DNA of 11,034 bases from Pseudomonadota bacterium (GCA_021825225.1 JAKAIH010000036.1:1-11034); one strand, 5' to 3'. Counted from the first letter of the stretch, positions 1-7,215 are shown. Notes: generated from the sequence alone by a model not told the origin. Made by a program: numbers and translations.

Positions 1-1138
1 CGTCGCCGATGACGATGATCTCGTGCTGCAAGCCCGCGAGCAAATGGTGATACATCGCGGCGGCCGCAGCGGAGCGCTCTGTGCTGGCGCTGCACATCAA
101 CACCGAAACCGCCCTGACTTGCTCGGGCGCCAGCGGCTCGAGCGCAGCTTTCTTTCCGTTCACAATATCGATGCGCGCACGGCACAGCGCCTGGCGCGCG
201 CGGGCTTCCGCGGACAGCGGGTACTTCGGCCGCAGCGCAAGGCAGCTTGCGAACGACTGCAGCGCCGCGGCGTGTCGCTCCTGCGCCAGGTGGCAGCAGC
301 CGAGCAGGTAGTGCAGCGCAGGCAAGCCAGGCTCCAGCGCCAGCGCCTGCTCGGTGATCGCCGCGGCCTCCTCCCAGCGGTCTGCGCCGAAGGCGGCGGC
401 AGCGCGCTGATACAAGGCCTCGACCGGATCCGCCTCGATGCCGCTGCCGTGCACTGCGCGGCGGGCCGGCAGCGTGGCCTCGTGCCGCGCCTCCAGCTTG
501 ACTGGTTCGCCCAGGGCCAGTTCGGCGCGCTGCGCGTCATCGGCCGCGGTTTTGAATGCGAACACGTGCAGTTCCAGCAGCGCCAGCGGCGGTGCGAAAT
601 AGATTTCGCGAAAGCCGTTCGAGCGCAGCGCGCGCAGCAGCGAATCGCGGCTGAACCCGGTCTTGTGCGCGTAGAAATCCTGGCCGCTGGCCTCGATCTC
701 CGGCGCGTAGCCGTAGATCATGTCGTGCGCGGTGATCGCGCCGATGTTGGCTTTGTAGATTTCCTGTTCGATGTCGAGATCGCTCCTGGCGAGCAGCTTG
801 ATCAGCTCGCCTATGTCCGGCACCCGGATCTCGGCGTAGCCTGCGGCCTTGAGCGCATGCAGGAAACCCCGCAGCACGCGGTCGACGTCGTGCCGGTAAT
901 AGTGCTCGAGGTTGTGCGAGCAGTAGACGGCTTCGAACGTGTCCGCCTCGGCGGTCTCGCGCAGCGCCCGCGCATCGCACACCAGATCCGCGCCCACGCG
1001 CGGATCGATGTCGAGCAACAGCTGCTCCCAGCCCTGGAAATGCGGCGGCAACTCCACCCCCTTGCTGCCGCCGCCGACGTTGAGCACGCGCCTGGGCGCG
1101 CCCCTGGCGCCGGCCGGCCGCGCGAACAGGTCTTTCAA
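1..1138 (-). CDS. Methyltransferase-TPR protein with start of a glycosyltransferase-like domain (partial, runs off the left edge)
   Basis: I translated this by hand as 379 open codons from a TTG at 1138 to the window edge, so the C-terminus is missing. Residues 18-27 (VLNVGGGSKG) form a SAM-binding motif I, followed by the acidic LLDID at 41-45 and a methyltransferase-11-like core (EAVYCSHNLEHYY, 69-81). The fold seems to end near residue 198. Residues about 240-305 read as TPR-like helix pairs (RWEEAAAITEQALALEPG). From about residue 344, VSVLMCSASTE...HEIIVIGD resembles the first strand and helix of glycosyltransferase-like domains (Glyco_tranf_2_5 type); this is inference from a short piece. 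TTG is the only plausible start: the SDR stop lies 21 bases upstream in the same frame, no ATG or GTG intervenes, and an AGGG sits about nine bases before it. The family usually modifies cell-surface glycans, but the substrate is unknown. It is the third gene of the left operon. Confidence 0.75.
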   Translation of the reverse strand, partial: MKDLFARPAGARGAPRRVLNVGGGSKGVELPPHFQGWEQLLLDIDPRVGADLVCDARALRETAEADTFEAVYCSHNLEHYYRHDVDRVLRGFLHALKAAGYAEIRVPDIGELIKLLARSDLDIEQEIYKANIGAITAHDMIYGYAPEIEASGQDFYAHKTGFSRDSLLRALRSNGFREIYFAPPLALLELHVFAFKTAADDAQRAELALGEPVKLEARHEATLPARRAVHGSGIEADPVEALYQRAAAAFGADRWEEAAAITEQALALEPGLPALHYLLGCCHLAQERHAAALQSFASCLALRPKYPLSAEARARQALCRARIDIVNGKKAALEPLAPEQVRAVSVLMCSASTERSAAAAAMYHHLLAGLQHEIIVIGD

Positions 1139-1159
1139 GGTACTGAACCCTGTGCGCGA

Positions 1160-1939
1160 TCAGTACGTGCCCGGGTAGGCGCCGCCGTCGATGAGGAAAT
1201 TCTGGCCGGTGACATAGCTGGCCTGTGCGCTGCACAGATAGGCGCAGGCATCGCCGAACTCCGCCGGGTCGCCGAAGCGGCCGGCCGGGCATGTCGCCAT
1301 GCGTTCCTTGCGCACCACTTCGATGTCGACGCCGCGGTTCTTGGCCTGTGCGGCCAGGGTAGTGCGGATGCGGTCGGTGTCGAATGCGCCGGGCAGCAGG
1401 TTGTTGATGGTGACGTTGTGCGCCACCGTCTTGCGCGCGATGCCCGCGACGAAGCCGGTGAGGCCGGAGCGCGCGCCGTTCGAGAGACCGAGGACTTCGA
1501 TCGGCGCCTTCACAGAACTGGACGTGATGTTGACGATGCGGCCGAATTTGCGCGCGATCATGCCGTCCACCGTAGCCTTGATCAGTTCGATCGGGGTAAG
1601 CATGTTGGCGTCGAGCGCCGCGATCCAGGTGTCGCGGTTCCAGTTGCGGAAATCTCCCGGTGGCGGCCCGCCGGCGTTGTTGACCAGGATGTCCGGGTTG
1701 GGGCAGGCGGCCAGCGCCAGCTTGCGTCCGGCTTCGGTGGTGATGTCGCAGGCCACCGTCGTCACTTTGACGCCGGTGGCGGCGCGGATCTCCTCCGCAG
1801 TCTTCTCCAGCGCCTCCTTGCCGCGCGCGGTGATGACGAGGTTCACGCCCTCTCGCGCCAGCGAAAAGGCGCAGCCGCGTCCCAGTCCTTTGCTCGAAGC
1901 GCATACCAGCGCGGTCTTGCCGCGAATTCCCATATCCAT
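1160..1939 (-). CDS. SDR family oxidoreductase with non-canonical active site
   Basis: This is a 259-residue protein of classical short-chain dehydrogenase/reductase length. The Rossmann glycine motif is ASSKGLGRG (14-22) rather than TGxxxGxG. NNAG is at 87-90, the structural Asn at N112, and the usual catalytic serine region is ITSSS (138-142). At the expected YxxxK position the sequence is SNGAR, so Tyr is replaced by Ser153 and Lys by Arg157. A C-terminal VTGQNFLIDGGAYPG matches the family. This fits the known BKR-like SDR subgroup that lacks the perfect NAD motif and catalytic tetrad. It is often annotated as 3-oxoacyl-ACP reductase, but that activity cannot be assumed here. The ATG at 1939 is preceded by a consensus AAGGAG (1952-1947) seven bases upstream. 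It starts 16 bases after the transporter stop and is followed 21 bases later by the methyltransferase gene, indicating one operon. Confidence 0.9.
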   Translation of the reverse strand: MDMGIRGKTALVCASSKGLGRGCAFSLAREGVNLVITARGKEALEKTAEEIRAATGVKVTTVACDITTEAGRKLALAACPNPDILVNNAGGPPPGDFRNWNRDTWIAALDANMLTPIELIKATVDGMIARKFGRIVNITSSSVKAPIEVLGLSNGARSGLTGFVAGIARKTVAHNVTINNLLPGAFDTDRIRTTLAAQAKNRGVDIEVVRKERMATCPAGRFGDPAEFGDACAYLCSAQASYVTGQNFLIDGGAYPGTY

Positions 1940-1955
1940 CTCTAATCTCCTTGGT

Positions 1956-2855
1956 TCATTTCTTGGGTTTGATTGTCACCAGCATCACCCCGACCAGCAC
2001 CAGAACCGCTCCGGCAATCTGCAGCAGGGTCATTTTCTCCTCCAGCCCGAGCCAGCCGAGAAATATCGTCGTCACCGGCCCGGCGGCGCCGATGATCGCC
2101 ACCTGGTTGGCGCCGATGCGCCGCAAGGCTTCCGAGGTCACGAACACCGGCAATACGGTGCAGCCCAGCGCCATCGCAATCGCCAGGCCGTACACCTGCG
2201 GCGGCAGCTGCAGCGCCGACAGCGGGCGCAGCAGCAGGAACTGCAGGATGCACAGCAGGCTCGCCACGCTGGTGGCGTAGGCGGTGAAGCGCACCGAGCC
2301 GATGCGCATCACCACCTGGCTGCTGCTGACCAGGTAGCCCGCATAGCACAGGGCGCTGCCGAACACGAGCAGCGCCCCGAGCATCAGATTGCGGTTTTCC
2401 CCGGCGAAGCCCTGCGACAGCACCAGCGCCAGGCCGGCGTAGGATATCACCATGGCGACGGTGTCGCGCCGGCTCACGTACTTGCGCAGGAACAGCGCCG
2501 ACAGCAGCACCGTGATGGTGGGATACAGGAACAGCACCAGTCGCCCCAGTCCCGCCGAGATGTATTGCAGCCCGAGAAAATCGAGGAAGCTCGCGAGGTA
2601 ATAGCCGAGAAAACCGAGGAACAGGACCGCCTGCCAGTCGCGGCGCGTGAGCGGCTTGCGCGCGCTGTCGCGCCGCGACCAGAAAGCCATGACGACGAAG
2701 AACGGCAGAGAGAACACCATGCGCAGTGCGATCAGCGTGATCGGATCGGTGACATAGGCGTAGGCGAGCTTGATCAGGATCGGCCGTACCGAGAAGGCAA
2801 GGACCCCGACCAGCGCGAGGCCGATGCCCCAGGCGCGATAGGATGGCGAACTCAC
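1956..2855 (-). CDS. EamA/DMT superfamily inner-membrane transporter
   Basis: This 299-residue, highly hydrophobic protein has about ten predicted transmembrane helices. They fall into two EamA repeats, roughly residues 11-147 and 157-296. Family hallmarks are the end of repeat one (GRLVLFLYPTITVLLSALFL, 104-123) and the end of repeat two (GAAGPVTTIFLGWLGLEEK, 256-274, then LLQIAGAVLVLVGVMLV). EamA proteins of the drug/metabolite transporter superfamily move small metabolites or amino acids across the inner membrane; the substrate cannot be read from sequence. The GTG start at 2855 is fixed by an in-frame TAG directly before it. No clear Shine-Dalgarno is visible. The GTG overlaps the TGA of a 31-codon upstream ORF, so start recognition may depend on translational coupling. 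It is the first large gene of the left operon, transcribed divergently from yebC. Confidence 0.9.
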   Translation of the reverse strand: MSSPSYRAWGIGLALVGVLAFSVRPILIKLAYAYVTDPITLIALRMVFSLPFFVVMAFWSRRDSARKPLTRRDWQAVLFLGFLGYYLASFLDFLGLQYISAGLGRLVLFLYPTITVLLSALFLRKYVSRRDTVAMVISYAGLALVLSQGFAGENRNLMLGALLVFGSALCYAGYLVSSSQVVMRIGSVRFTAYATSVASLLCILQFLLLRPLSALQLPPQVYGLAIAMALGCTVLPVFVTSEALRRIGANQVAIIGAAGPVTTIFLGWLGLEEKMTLLQIAGAVLVLVGVMLVTIKPKK

Positions 2856-2947
2856 CTAGCGCCGCGGCCAATCGCCCAAGGGGATCGGGGGAGCAAGGGC
2901 GCGAATCCGGTCTTGCCGGATCCGGCGACGATCAGGGGTTCGGTCAT
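2852..2947 (-). CDS. Possible 31-codon leader ORF upstream of the EamA transporter
   Basis: A short ORF starts at ATG 2947 and begins MTEPLIVAGSGKTGF. Its TGA (2854-2852) overlaps the GTG of the transporter gene as GTGA, an arrangement typical of translational coupling. It lies downstream of a consensus TATAAT on the same strand (3001-2996). Against it: the SD-like sequence before the ATG is poor (GAGAATCTCC), the peptide is Pro/Gly/Arg-rich with no recognisable domain, and an ORF this short occurs by chance. It could be a leader peptide, the remnant of a lost gene, or nothing. Confidence 0.25.
   Translation of the reverse strand: MTEPLIVAGSGKTGFAPLLPRSPWAIGRGAR
2906..2926. repeat. Overlapping short inverted repeats in the transporter leader
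   Basis: TCCGG-(5 bases)-CCGGA spans 2906-2920. A perfect 12-bp palindrome GCCGGATCCGGC spans 2915-2926. The two share the middle CCGGA arm, giving three half-sites in 21 bases. They lie in the presumed untranslated leader of the left operon, inside the possible leader ORF. They could form a small hairpin in RNA or bind a dimeric regulator; short palindromes are also frequent by chance in GC-rich DNA. Confidence 0.35.
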
Positions 2948-2988
2948 GGAGATTCTCGGTTGATCGAGGACCGCGGGCGCAGGCGCAA

Positions 2989-2997
2989 TGCTAAAAT
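2989..2997 (+). promoter_or_regulatory. Candidate extended -10 promoter for yebC
   Basis: TGCTAAAAT fits the extended -10 pattern TGnTATAAT with one mismatch and would start transcription near 3004, about 27 bases before the yebC ATG. This AT-rich patch stands out in a GC-rich setting. No good -35 is visible at 16-18 bp spacing, which is tolerated in extended -10 promoters. Confidence 0.5.
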
Positions 2998-3001
2998 TAT
3001 A
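2996..3001 (-). promoter_or_regulatory. Candidate -10 box for the divergent left operon
   Basis: The reverse strand reads a perfect TATAAT here. It would start transcription near 2989 and leave a leader of about 135 bases before the transporter GTG. No clear -35 is present at 16-18 bp spacing. It overlaps the candidate yebC -10 on the other strand by two bases, so the two promoters would compete for RNA polymerase. Confidence 0.4.
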
Positions 3002-3003
3002 AA

Positions 3004-3013
3004 CTTCCGGAAG
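3004..3013. promoter_or_regulatory. 10-bp palindrome CTTCCGGAAG between divergent genes
   Basis: This perfect inverted repeat sits just downstream of the candidate yebC -10 and just upstream of the reverse-strand -10. A protein bound here could affect both directions. It is a sequence pattern only; no known operator was matched. Confidence 0.25.
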
Positions 3014-3030
3014 AAATCGAGGCAGTAATC

Positions 3031-3756
3031 ATGGCGGGACATTCCAAGTGGGCCAACATCAAGCACAAAAAAGCGGTCACGGACGCCAAGAAGGGCAAGG
3101 TTTTCACGCGCCTGATCCGGGAGATCACGGTGGCCGCGCGCATGGGCGGTGCCGATCCCAGCATGAATCCGCGCCTGCGCCTCGCGATGGAGAAGGCGCG
3201 CGACGTGAACATGTCCAAGGACAATATCGAGAGCGCAGCCAAGCGCGGTGCCGGCGCGCTCGAAGGCGCCAACTACGAGGAGGTGCGCTACGAGGGCTAC
3301 GGCATCGCCGGTGCGGCGGTGATGGTCGATTGCCTCACCGACAACCGCACGCGCACCGTGGCCGACGTGCGCCACGCCTTCGTCAAGCATGGCGGCAACC
3401 TCGGCACCGACGGCTCGGTGGCCTTCATGTTCAAGCACTGCGGCCAGTTCGTTTTCGCCCCGGGCACGAGCGAGGACCAGGTGATGGAAGCGGCGCTGGA
3501 GGCGGGTGCCGAGGACGTGCTCACCAACGAAGACGGCTCGGTCGAAGTGATTTGCGCGTACAACGACTTTTCCACGGTGAAGCAAGGCCTGGAAAAGGCG
3601 GGACTGAAGCCCGAACTGGCCGAGGTCACGATGAAGCCTCTGAGCGAAACCGTCATCAGCGGGGAGGATGCGCTGCGCATGCAAAAGCTGCTCGATGCGC
3701 TGGAGGCGCTCGACGATGTGCAGGATGTCTATACTACGGCGATGATCGACGAGTAG
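3031..3756 (+). CDS. yebC: YebC/PmpR family protein (translation factor / transcriptional regulator)
   Basis: This 241-residue protein matches the YebC family in length (E. coli 246) and in its signature N-terminus [14 protein letters not shown]. It also has the family segments [16 protein letters not shown] (25-40), [12 protein letters not shown] (46-57) and [14 protein letters not shown] (128-141). YebC proteins are cytosolic. They have been described as DNA-binding regulators (PmpR type) and more recently as factors that help ribosomes through difficult motifs such as polyproline; which role applies here is not visible. The ATG at 3031 is preceded by GAGG with eight-base spacing. It is the first gene of the rightward run, 21 bases before ruvC, the same order as in Pseudomonas and many other proteobacteria. 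A 433-codon antisense ORF covering it is a GC-driven shadow. Confidence 0.97.
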   Translation: MAGHSKWANIKHKKAVTDAKKGKVFTRLIREITVAARMGGADPSMNPRLRLAMEKARDVNMSKDNIESAAKRGAGALEGANYEEVRYEGYGIAGAAVMVDCLTDNRTRTVADVRHAFVKHGGNLGTDGSVAFMFKHCGQFVFAPGTSEDQVMEAALEAGAEDVLTNEDGSVEVICAYNDFSTVKQGLEKAGLKPELAEVTMKPLSETVISGEDALRMQKLLDALEALDDVQDVYTTAMIDE

Positions 3757-3765
3757 GCGCAAGGC

Positions 3766-3771
3766 TATAAT
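3766..3771 (+). promoter_or_regulatory. TATAAT hexamer six bases before the ruvC start
   Basis: A perfect -10 consensus lies in the yebC-ruvC gap. A -10 here would place the transcription start at or next to the A of the ruvC ATG, implying a leaderless or near-leaderless transcript. No good -35 or extended TGn is present, so its activity is uncertain. Confidence 0.35.
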
Positions 3772-3777
3772 CAGCCG

Positions 3778-4311
3778 ATGGCCGAAACCACCCTGACGAT
3801 ACTCGGCATCGACCCCGGCCTGCGCATCACCGGATTCGGTATCATCCGCAAGAACGGCAGCAAGCTCGCATATGTCACGAGCGGCTGCGTCAAGGCGCCA
3901 GAATCGGATCTGCCGGGGAGGCTCAAGACCATACTGGAGGGCCTGCGCGAAGTGATCCAACAGCATCAGCCGCAACAGGTCGCGGTGGAAAAGGTGTTCG
4001 TCAACGTCAATCCGCAATCGACGCTGCTCCTGGGGCAGGCGCGCGGCACTGCCATCTGCGCCGCGGTCCTGGAGAACCTGCCGGTGGCCGAATACACTGC
4101 CTTGCAGGTGAAGCAGGCGGTGGTGGGAAACGGACATGCGAACAAGGGTCAGGTGCAGGAAATGGTGCGGCGCCTGCTGCGCCTGCCGGGCAATCCCGGC
4201 GCGGACGCAGCCGATGCGCTTGCCTGCGCCATCTGTCATGCGCACGGCGGGCAGGGATTAGGGTCGATCGCGACGGCGGGTTACCGCGTAAAGAGAGGTC
4301 GCCTCATATGA
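3778..4311 (+). CDS. ruvC: Crossover junction endodeoxyribonuclease RuvC
   Basis: RuvC is the resolvase that cuts Holliday junctions symmetrically after RuvAB branch migration in homologous recombination. The 177-residue product is close to E. coli RuvC (173). The four metal-binding acidic residues of the RNase H-like fold are present: D12 in ILGIDPG, E71 in VAVEKVF, and D143 and D146 in GADAADALA. Family segments LLLGQARG (83-90) and [11 protein letters not shown] (111-121) are conserved. The ATG at 3778 gives the expected short lead into the first strand. The nearest AAGG is about 13 bases upstream, so the SD is weak, while a TATAAT lies six bases before the ATG. The TGA overlaps the ruvA ATG as ATGA, indicating translational coupling. 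No CTG-N10-CAG SOS box was recognised upstream. Confidence 0.98.
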   Translation: MAETTLTILGIDPGLRITGFGIIRKNGSKLAYVTSGCVKAPESDLPGRLKTILEGLREVIQQHQPQQVAVEKVFVNVNPQSTLLLGQARGTAICAAVLENLPVAEYTALQVKQAVVGNGHANKGQVQEMVRRLLRLPGNPGADAADALACAICHAHGGQGLGSIATAGYRVKRGRLI

Positions 4312-4889
4312 TCGGGCGCTTGAGCGGAGTACTGCTGGAAAAGACCCCGCCGCAGCTGATGCTGGAGGTGCAGGGTGTGGGCTACGAGGTCGATGTGCCC
4401 ATGAGCACCTTTTACAGCCTGCCCGACGTGGGCGAGCGGGTGACGCTGTATACCCACCTGGTCGTGCGCGAAGACGCGCACCTGCTCTACGGTTTTGCCA
4501 GCGAGTCCGAGCGCAAGGCGTTTCGCCAGCTGCTGAAAATCAGCGGCGTCGGCGCGCGCACCGCCCTGTCGCTGCTCTCCGGCATGAGCGTCGCCGAGCT
4601 GGTGCAGGCGGTGGCGACGCAGGACGCCGGGCGGCTGACCAAGGTCCCCGGCATAGGCAAGAAAACCGCCGAGCGCCTGCTGCTCGAATTGAAGGACAAG
4701 CTCGGCGCCGAACTCGTCGCGGGCGTGGCCGTCAACCGCGCCGCGCCGGCATCGGACGACGTGCTCCATGCGCTGCTCGCGCTCGGCTACAACGAGAAAG
4801 AGGCGCGGCACGCGCTCAAGCTGTTGCCCGGGGGTCTGGGCGTGTCCGACGGCATCCGCCAGGCGCTGAAGTCGCTGGCCCGGAGCTGA
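4308..4889 (+). CDS. ruvA: Holliday junction branch migration protein RuvA
   Basis: RuvA is the tetrameric DNA-binding subunit that holds the four-way junction open and recruits the RuvB motors. The 193-residue product is slightly shorter than E. coli RuvA (203). The N-terminal OB-fold ([12 protein letters not shown]...GVGYEVDVP) carries the acidic pin residues E55 and D56 in [11 protein letters not shown]. Two helix-hairpin-helix motifs follow: [18 protein letters not shown] (76-93) and [20 protein letters not shown] (110-129). After a short linker, domain III ([20 protein letters not shown], 151-170) is the RuvB-contacting region. The start overlaps the ruvC stop by four bases, and an AGAGG lies upstream. 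In most genomes ruvB follows directly; here a sensor gene starts two bases after the stop. Confidence 0.98.
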   Translation: MIGRLSGVLLEKTPPQLMLEVQGVGYEVDVPMSTFYSLPDVGERVTLYTHLVVREDAHLLYGFASESERKAFRQLLKISGVGARTALSLLSGMSVAELVQAVATQDAGRLTKVPGIGKKTAERLLLELKDKLGAELVAGVAVNRAAPASDDVLHALLALGYNEKEARHALKLLPGGLGVSDGIRQALKSLARS

Positions 4890-4891
4890 GC

Positions 4892-6163
4892 TTGCCCGCG
4901 AAGTACCACCGGCTCGTAAGGATCTATTACCAGGTCCGGGCCAGCGCTTACGCCGCGCTGTTCGTCGCCATCGGCCTGCATATGCGCGGGCGGGGCTATG
5001 GCGAGGTGGCCTGGGCGCTGCTCGCGCTGCAGTTCCTGGTCTATCCGCATCTGCTGTTCTGGCGCGCGCGGCGGGCTGCGAACTCGCTCAAGGCCGAACA
5101 AGGCAATTTGTTGCTCGATTCGCTGCTGGTCGGGATCTGGGCGGCGGCGCTGCAGTTCCCGGTGTGGATCGCGTTTACGCTGTTTCTCGGGACCTCGCTC
5201 AACAACGCGATCAACCGTGGCGGGCGCGGGGCCCTGGGCGCGCTGCTCGCCTTTTCTTCAGGCGCGCTTGCCTGGGGCCTTGCCGCGGGCTTCAGATTTT
5301 CGCCGCAGACCGATCTTGCGGCCGCCGCGCTGTGCCTCGTCGGCTTGTCCATCTATGTAATCGGTCTGGGCAATATCGTGTTTATCCAGAACCGCAAATT
5401 GCGCGACACGAGAAACGCGCTGCGCGAAAGCGAGGAACATTACCGCATCATCACCGAAAATGCGGCGGACCTGATCGCCATGCTGGATGAGGCCGGGCGC
5501 TGGGTATACACGAATCCCGCCTATCTGCGCCTGCTGCCGCGGGAGGCCCTCGAAATCGGCGTGGATGCGCTGGCACATGTGCACGCGGAGGATCGGGGCA
5601 CGGCGCGCGCCGCGCTCGACAGCGCGGTACAGACCGGCAAACCGCAGCAATTTTACTATCGCCTTGGCGCCGCCGACGGCACGGCGCACGAGTTTCAGGC
5701 GACGGCCAAATCCTTTGCGCATGCGGGCGTTGCGAGAACCGTGATTGTGTCGACCGATATCACCGAATTGCGCCAGCGCGACAAGAAGCTCGCCGTGCAG
5801 GCGAACGTGTTCGAGAACATGAGCGAGGCGATGATGATCGTCGCCGCCGACGGCACGGTGATTTCGATCAACCGGGCATTCACAATGCTGACGGGATATG
5901 GCGAAGAGGACGTGTGCGGAAAGCCCGAAGACGCGTTTCGCACCGCTCTGCAGCCTCCCGAGTTCTATGGCGAGATCCGCGCAGCACTGGAGCGCCAGGG
6001 TTACTGGACGGGCACCTCCTGGTGCCGTCGCAAGGACGCCAGCATCTATCGCGAGTGGCGCAATATTTCGGCGATCCGGGACAGCGCCGGCAGCACCACG
6101 CATTACCTCGTTTTCTTTGCCGACGTGTCGCAGTCCGCGGGTAAGATAGCGCATGGCCATTGA
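4892..6163 (+). CDS. MASE2-PAS-PAS membrane sensor protein lacking an output domain
   Basis: This 423-residue protein starts at TTG 4892, supported by a GGAG at 4882-4885 with six-base spacing and lying two bases after the ruvA stop. Residues about 10-165 contain roughly five hydrophobic helices with MASE2 hallmarks ([17 protein letters not shown] at 49-65, [13 protein letters not shown] at 69-81). MASE2 is a sensory membrane domain of diguanylate and adenylate cyclases. A first PAS/PAC follows (about 178-293, [20 protein letters not shown] to [12 protein letters not shown]), then a second (about 306-414, [16 protein letters not shown] to LVFFADVSQ). Relatives normally continue into GGDEF, often with EAL. 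Here the protein ends ten residues after the PAC terminus, with SAGKIAHGH, and overlaps ruvB by 11 bases. It may be a 3'-truncated cyclase or an orphan sensor acting through partners; ligand and partner are unknown. Confidence 0.85.
   Translation: MPAKYHRLVRIYYQVRASAYAALFVAIGLHMRGRGYGEVAWALLALQFLVYPHLLFWRARRAANSLKAEQGNLLLDSLLVGIWAAALQFPVWIAFTLFLGTSLNNAINRGGRGALGALLAFSSGALAWGLAAGFRFSPQTDLAAAALCLVGLSIYVIGLGNIVFIQNRKLRDTRNALRESEEHYRIITENAADLIAMLDEAGRWVYTNPAYLRLLPREALEIGVDALAHVHAEDRGTARAALDSAVQTGKPQQFYYRLGAADGTAHEFQATAKSFAHAGVARTVIVSTDITELRQRDKKLAVQANVFENMSEAMMIVAADGTVISINRAFTMLTGYGEEDVCGKPEDAFRTALQPPEFYGEIRAALERQGYWTGTSWCRRKDASIYREWRNISAIRDSAGSTTHYLVFFADVSQSAGKIAHGH
6142..6147 (+). promoter_or_regulatory. 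-10-like TAAGAT five bases before the ruvB start
   Basis: TAAGAT matches the -10 consensus at five of six positions and sits in the last codons of the sensor gene. Its placement relative to the ATG resembles the TATAAT before ruvC. It may be the original ruvB promoter, retained at the junction where the sensor gene ends. There is no clear -35 element. Confidence 0.25.
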
Positions 6164-7205
6164 GACCGACCGCCTGATCGCCGCCGACCCCGCCTCGCCG
6201 CAGGAGGAGGCGCTAGAGCGCGCGCTGCGCCCCAAGGCACTGTCCGAGTACGTGGGCCAGGAGAAAATCCGCGGCCAGCTCGCGATATTCATCGAGGCGG
6301 CGCGCGCGCGCCGCGAGTCGCTCGATCACGTGCTGCTGTTCGGCCCGCCCGGGCTGGGAAAGACCACGCTCGCGCACATCATCGCGCGCGAGATGGGGGT
6401 CAGCCTGCGCCACACCTCGGGCCCGGTGCTGGAGCGCCCGGGCGATCTCGCCGCGCTGCTCACCAACCTCGAGCCGAACGACGTGCTGTTCATCGACGAG
6501 ATCCACCGCCTGTCGCCGGTGGTGGAGGAAATCCTGTATCCGGCGCTGGAGGATTTCCAGCTCGACATCATGATCGGCGAGGGCCCGGCGGCGCGTTCGG
6601 TCAAGCTCGATCTGCCGCCGTTTACGCTGGTCGGCGCCACCACCCGGGCGGGCATGCTCACCAACCCCCTGCGCGACCGTTTCGGCATCGTCGCGCGGCT
6701 GGAGTTCTACAGCGCGCAGGAGTTGCAGCAAATCGTGAGCCGTTCCGCCGGGCTGCTCAAGGTCGAGGTCGCCGCCGAAGGCTCGCTCGAAATCGCGCGC
6801 CGCTCGCGCGGTACGCCGCGCATCGCTAACCGGCTGCTGCGGCGGGTGCGCGACTATGCCGAGGTCAGATCGAGGAGCGGCGTGAGCCGCGAGGTGGCCG
6901 ACGCGGCGCTGCAGATGCTCGATGTGGATGCGCTCGGGCTGGACCTCATGGACAGAAAGCTGCTGATGGCCGTGATCGAGAAGTTCGCCGGCGGTCCGGT
7001 GGGCGTGGACAATCTTGCCCACGTGATAGGCGAGGAGCGCGACACCATCGAGGACGTAATCGAGCCGTTTCTGATCATGCAGGGCTATTTGCAGCGCACG
7101 CCGCGCGGGCGCGTCGCCACATTATCGGCTTATCGCCATTTCGGCCTGGCGCCGCCCAATCCGGGCGCGAACGGCGATTTGTGGAACGGCCCGGCCGCAT
7201 CCTGA
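6153..7205 (+). CDS. ruvB: Holliday junction branch migration ATPase RuvB
   Basis: RuvB is the hexameric AAA+ motor that drives branch migration with RuvA. The 350-residue product is near the usual length (E. coli 336). Residues visible in order are Walker A GPPGLGKT (64-71), Walker B LFIDEIH (112-118), the RuvA-contact beta-hairpin region [20 protein letters not shown] (138-157), sensor 1 GATTRAG (161-167), the arginine finger R174 in NPLRDRFG, and sensor 2 RGTPRIANR (219-227). A C-terminal winged helix contains [10 protein letters not shown] (314-323). The ATG at 6153 yields MAIETDRLI, close to the E. coli start. No strong SD is visible, and the start overlaps the end of the MASE2-PAS-PAS gene by 11 bases, so coupling is possible. 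The C-terminus carries a short extra Gly/Pro-rich tail. ybgC starts ten bases after the stop. Confidence 0.98.
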   Translation: MAIETDRLIAADPASPQEEALERALRPKALSEYVGQEKIRGQLAIFIEAARARRESLDHVLLFGPPGLGKTTLAHIIAREMGVSLRHTSGPVLERPGDLAALLTNLEPNDVLFIDEIHRLSPVVEEILYPALEDFQLDIMIGEGPAARSVKLDLPPFTLVGATTRAGMLTNPLRDRFGIVARLEFYSAQELQQIVSRSAGLLKVEVAAEGSLEIARRSRGTPRIANRLLRRVRDYAEVRSRSGVSREVADAALQMLDVDALGLDLMDRKLLMAVIEKFAGGPVGVDNLAHVIGEERDTIEDVIEPFLIMQGYLQRTPRGRVATLSAYRHFGLAPPNPGANGDLWNGPAAS

Positions 7206-7215
7206 GATGTGAACG

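Noticed and set aside
537..1904. 455-codon minus-strand ORF
   Set aside because: It is an out-of-frame shadow of the SDR and methyltransferase genes on the same strand, Arg/Ala-rich and without motifs, while the competing frames give clear families.
23..1945. 640-codon plus-strand ORF across the left arm
   Set aside because: It is antisense to the SDR and methyltransferase genes, has Arg/Ala/Gln-rich low-complexity composition and no recognisable domain. GC-rich codon bias readily keeps such antisense frames open.
1299..2963. 554-codon plus-strand ORF
   Set aside because: It is antisense to the SDR and EamA transporter, rich in His/Gln/Arg, and lacks any domain.
2944..4245. 433-codon minus-strand ORF
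   Set aside because: It lies antisense to yebC and ruvC, both of which are unambiguous.
3757..4320. SOS (LexA) control of the ruv genes
   Set aside because: I looked for CTG-N10-CAG-like boxes upstream of ruvC and ruvA and found none that was convincing.
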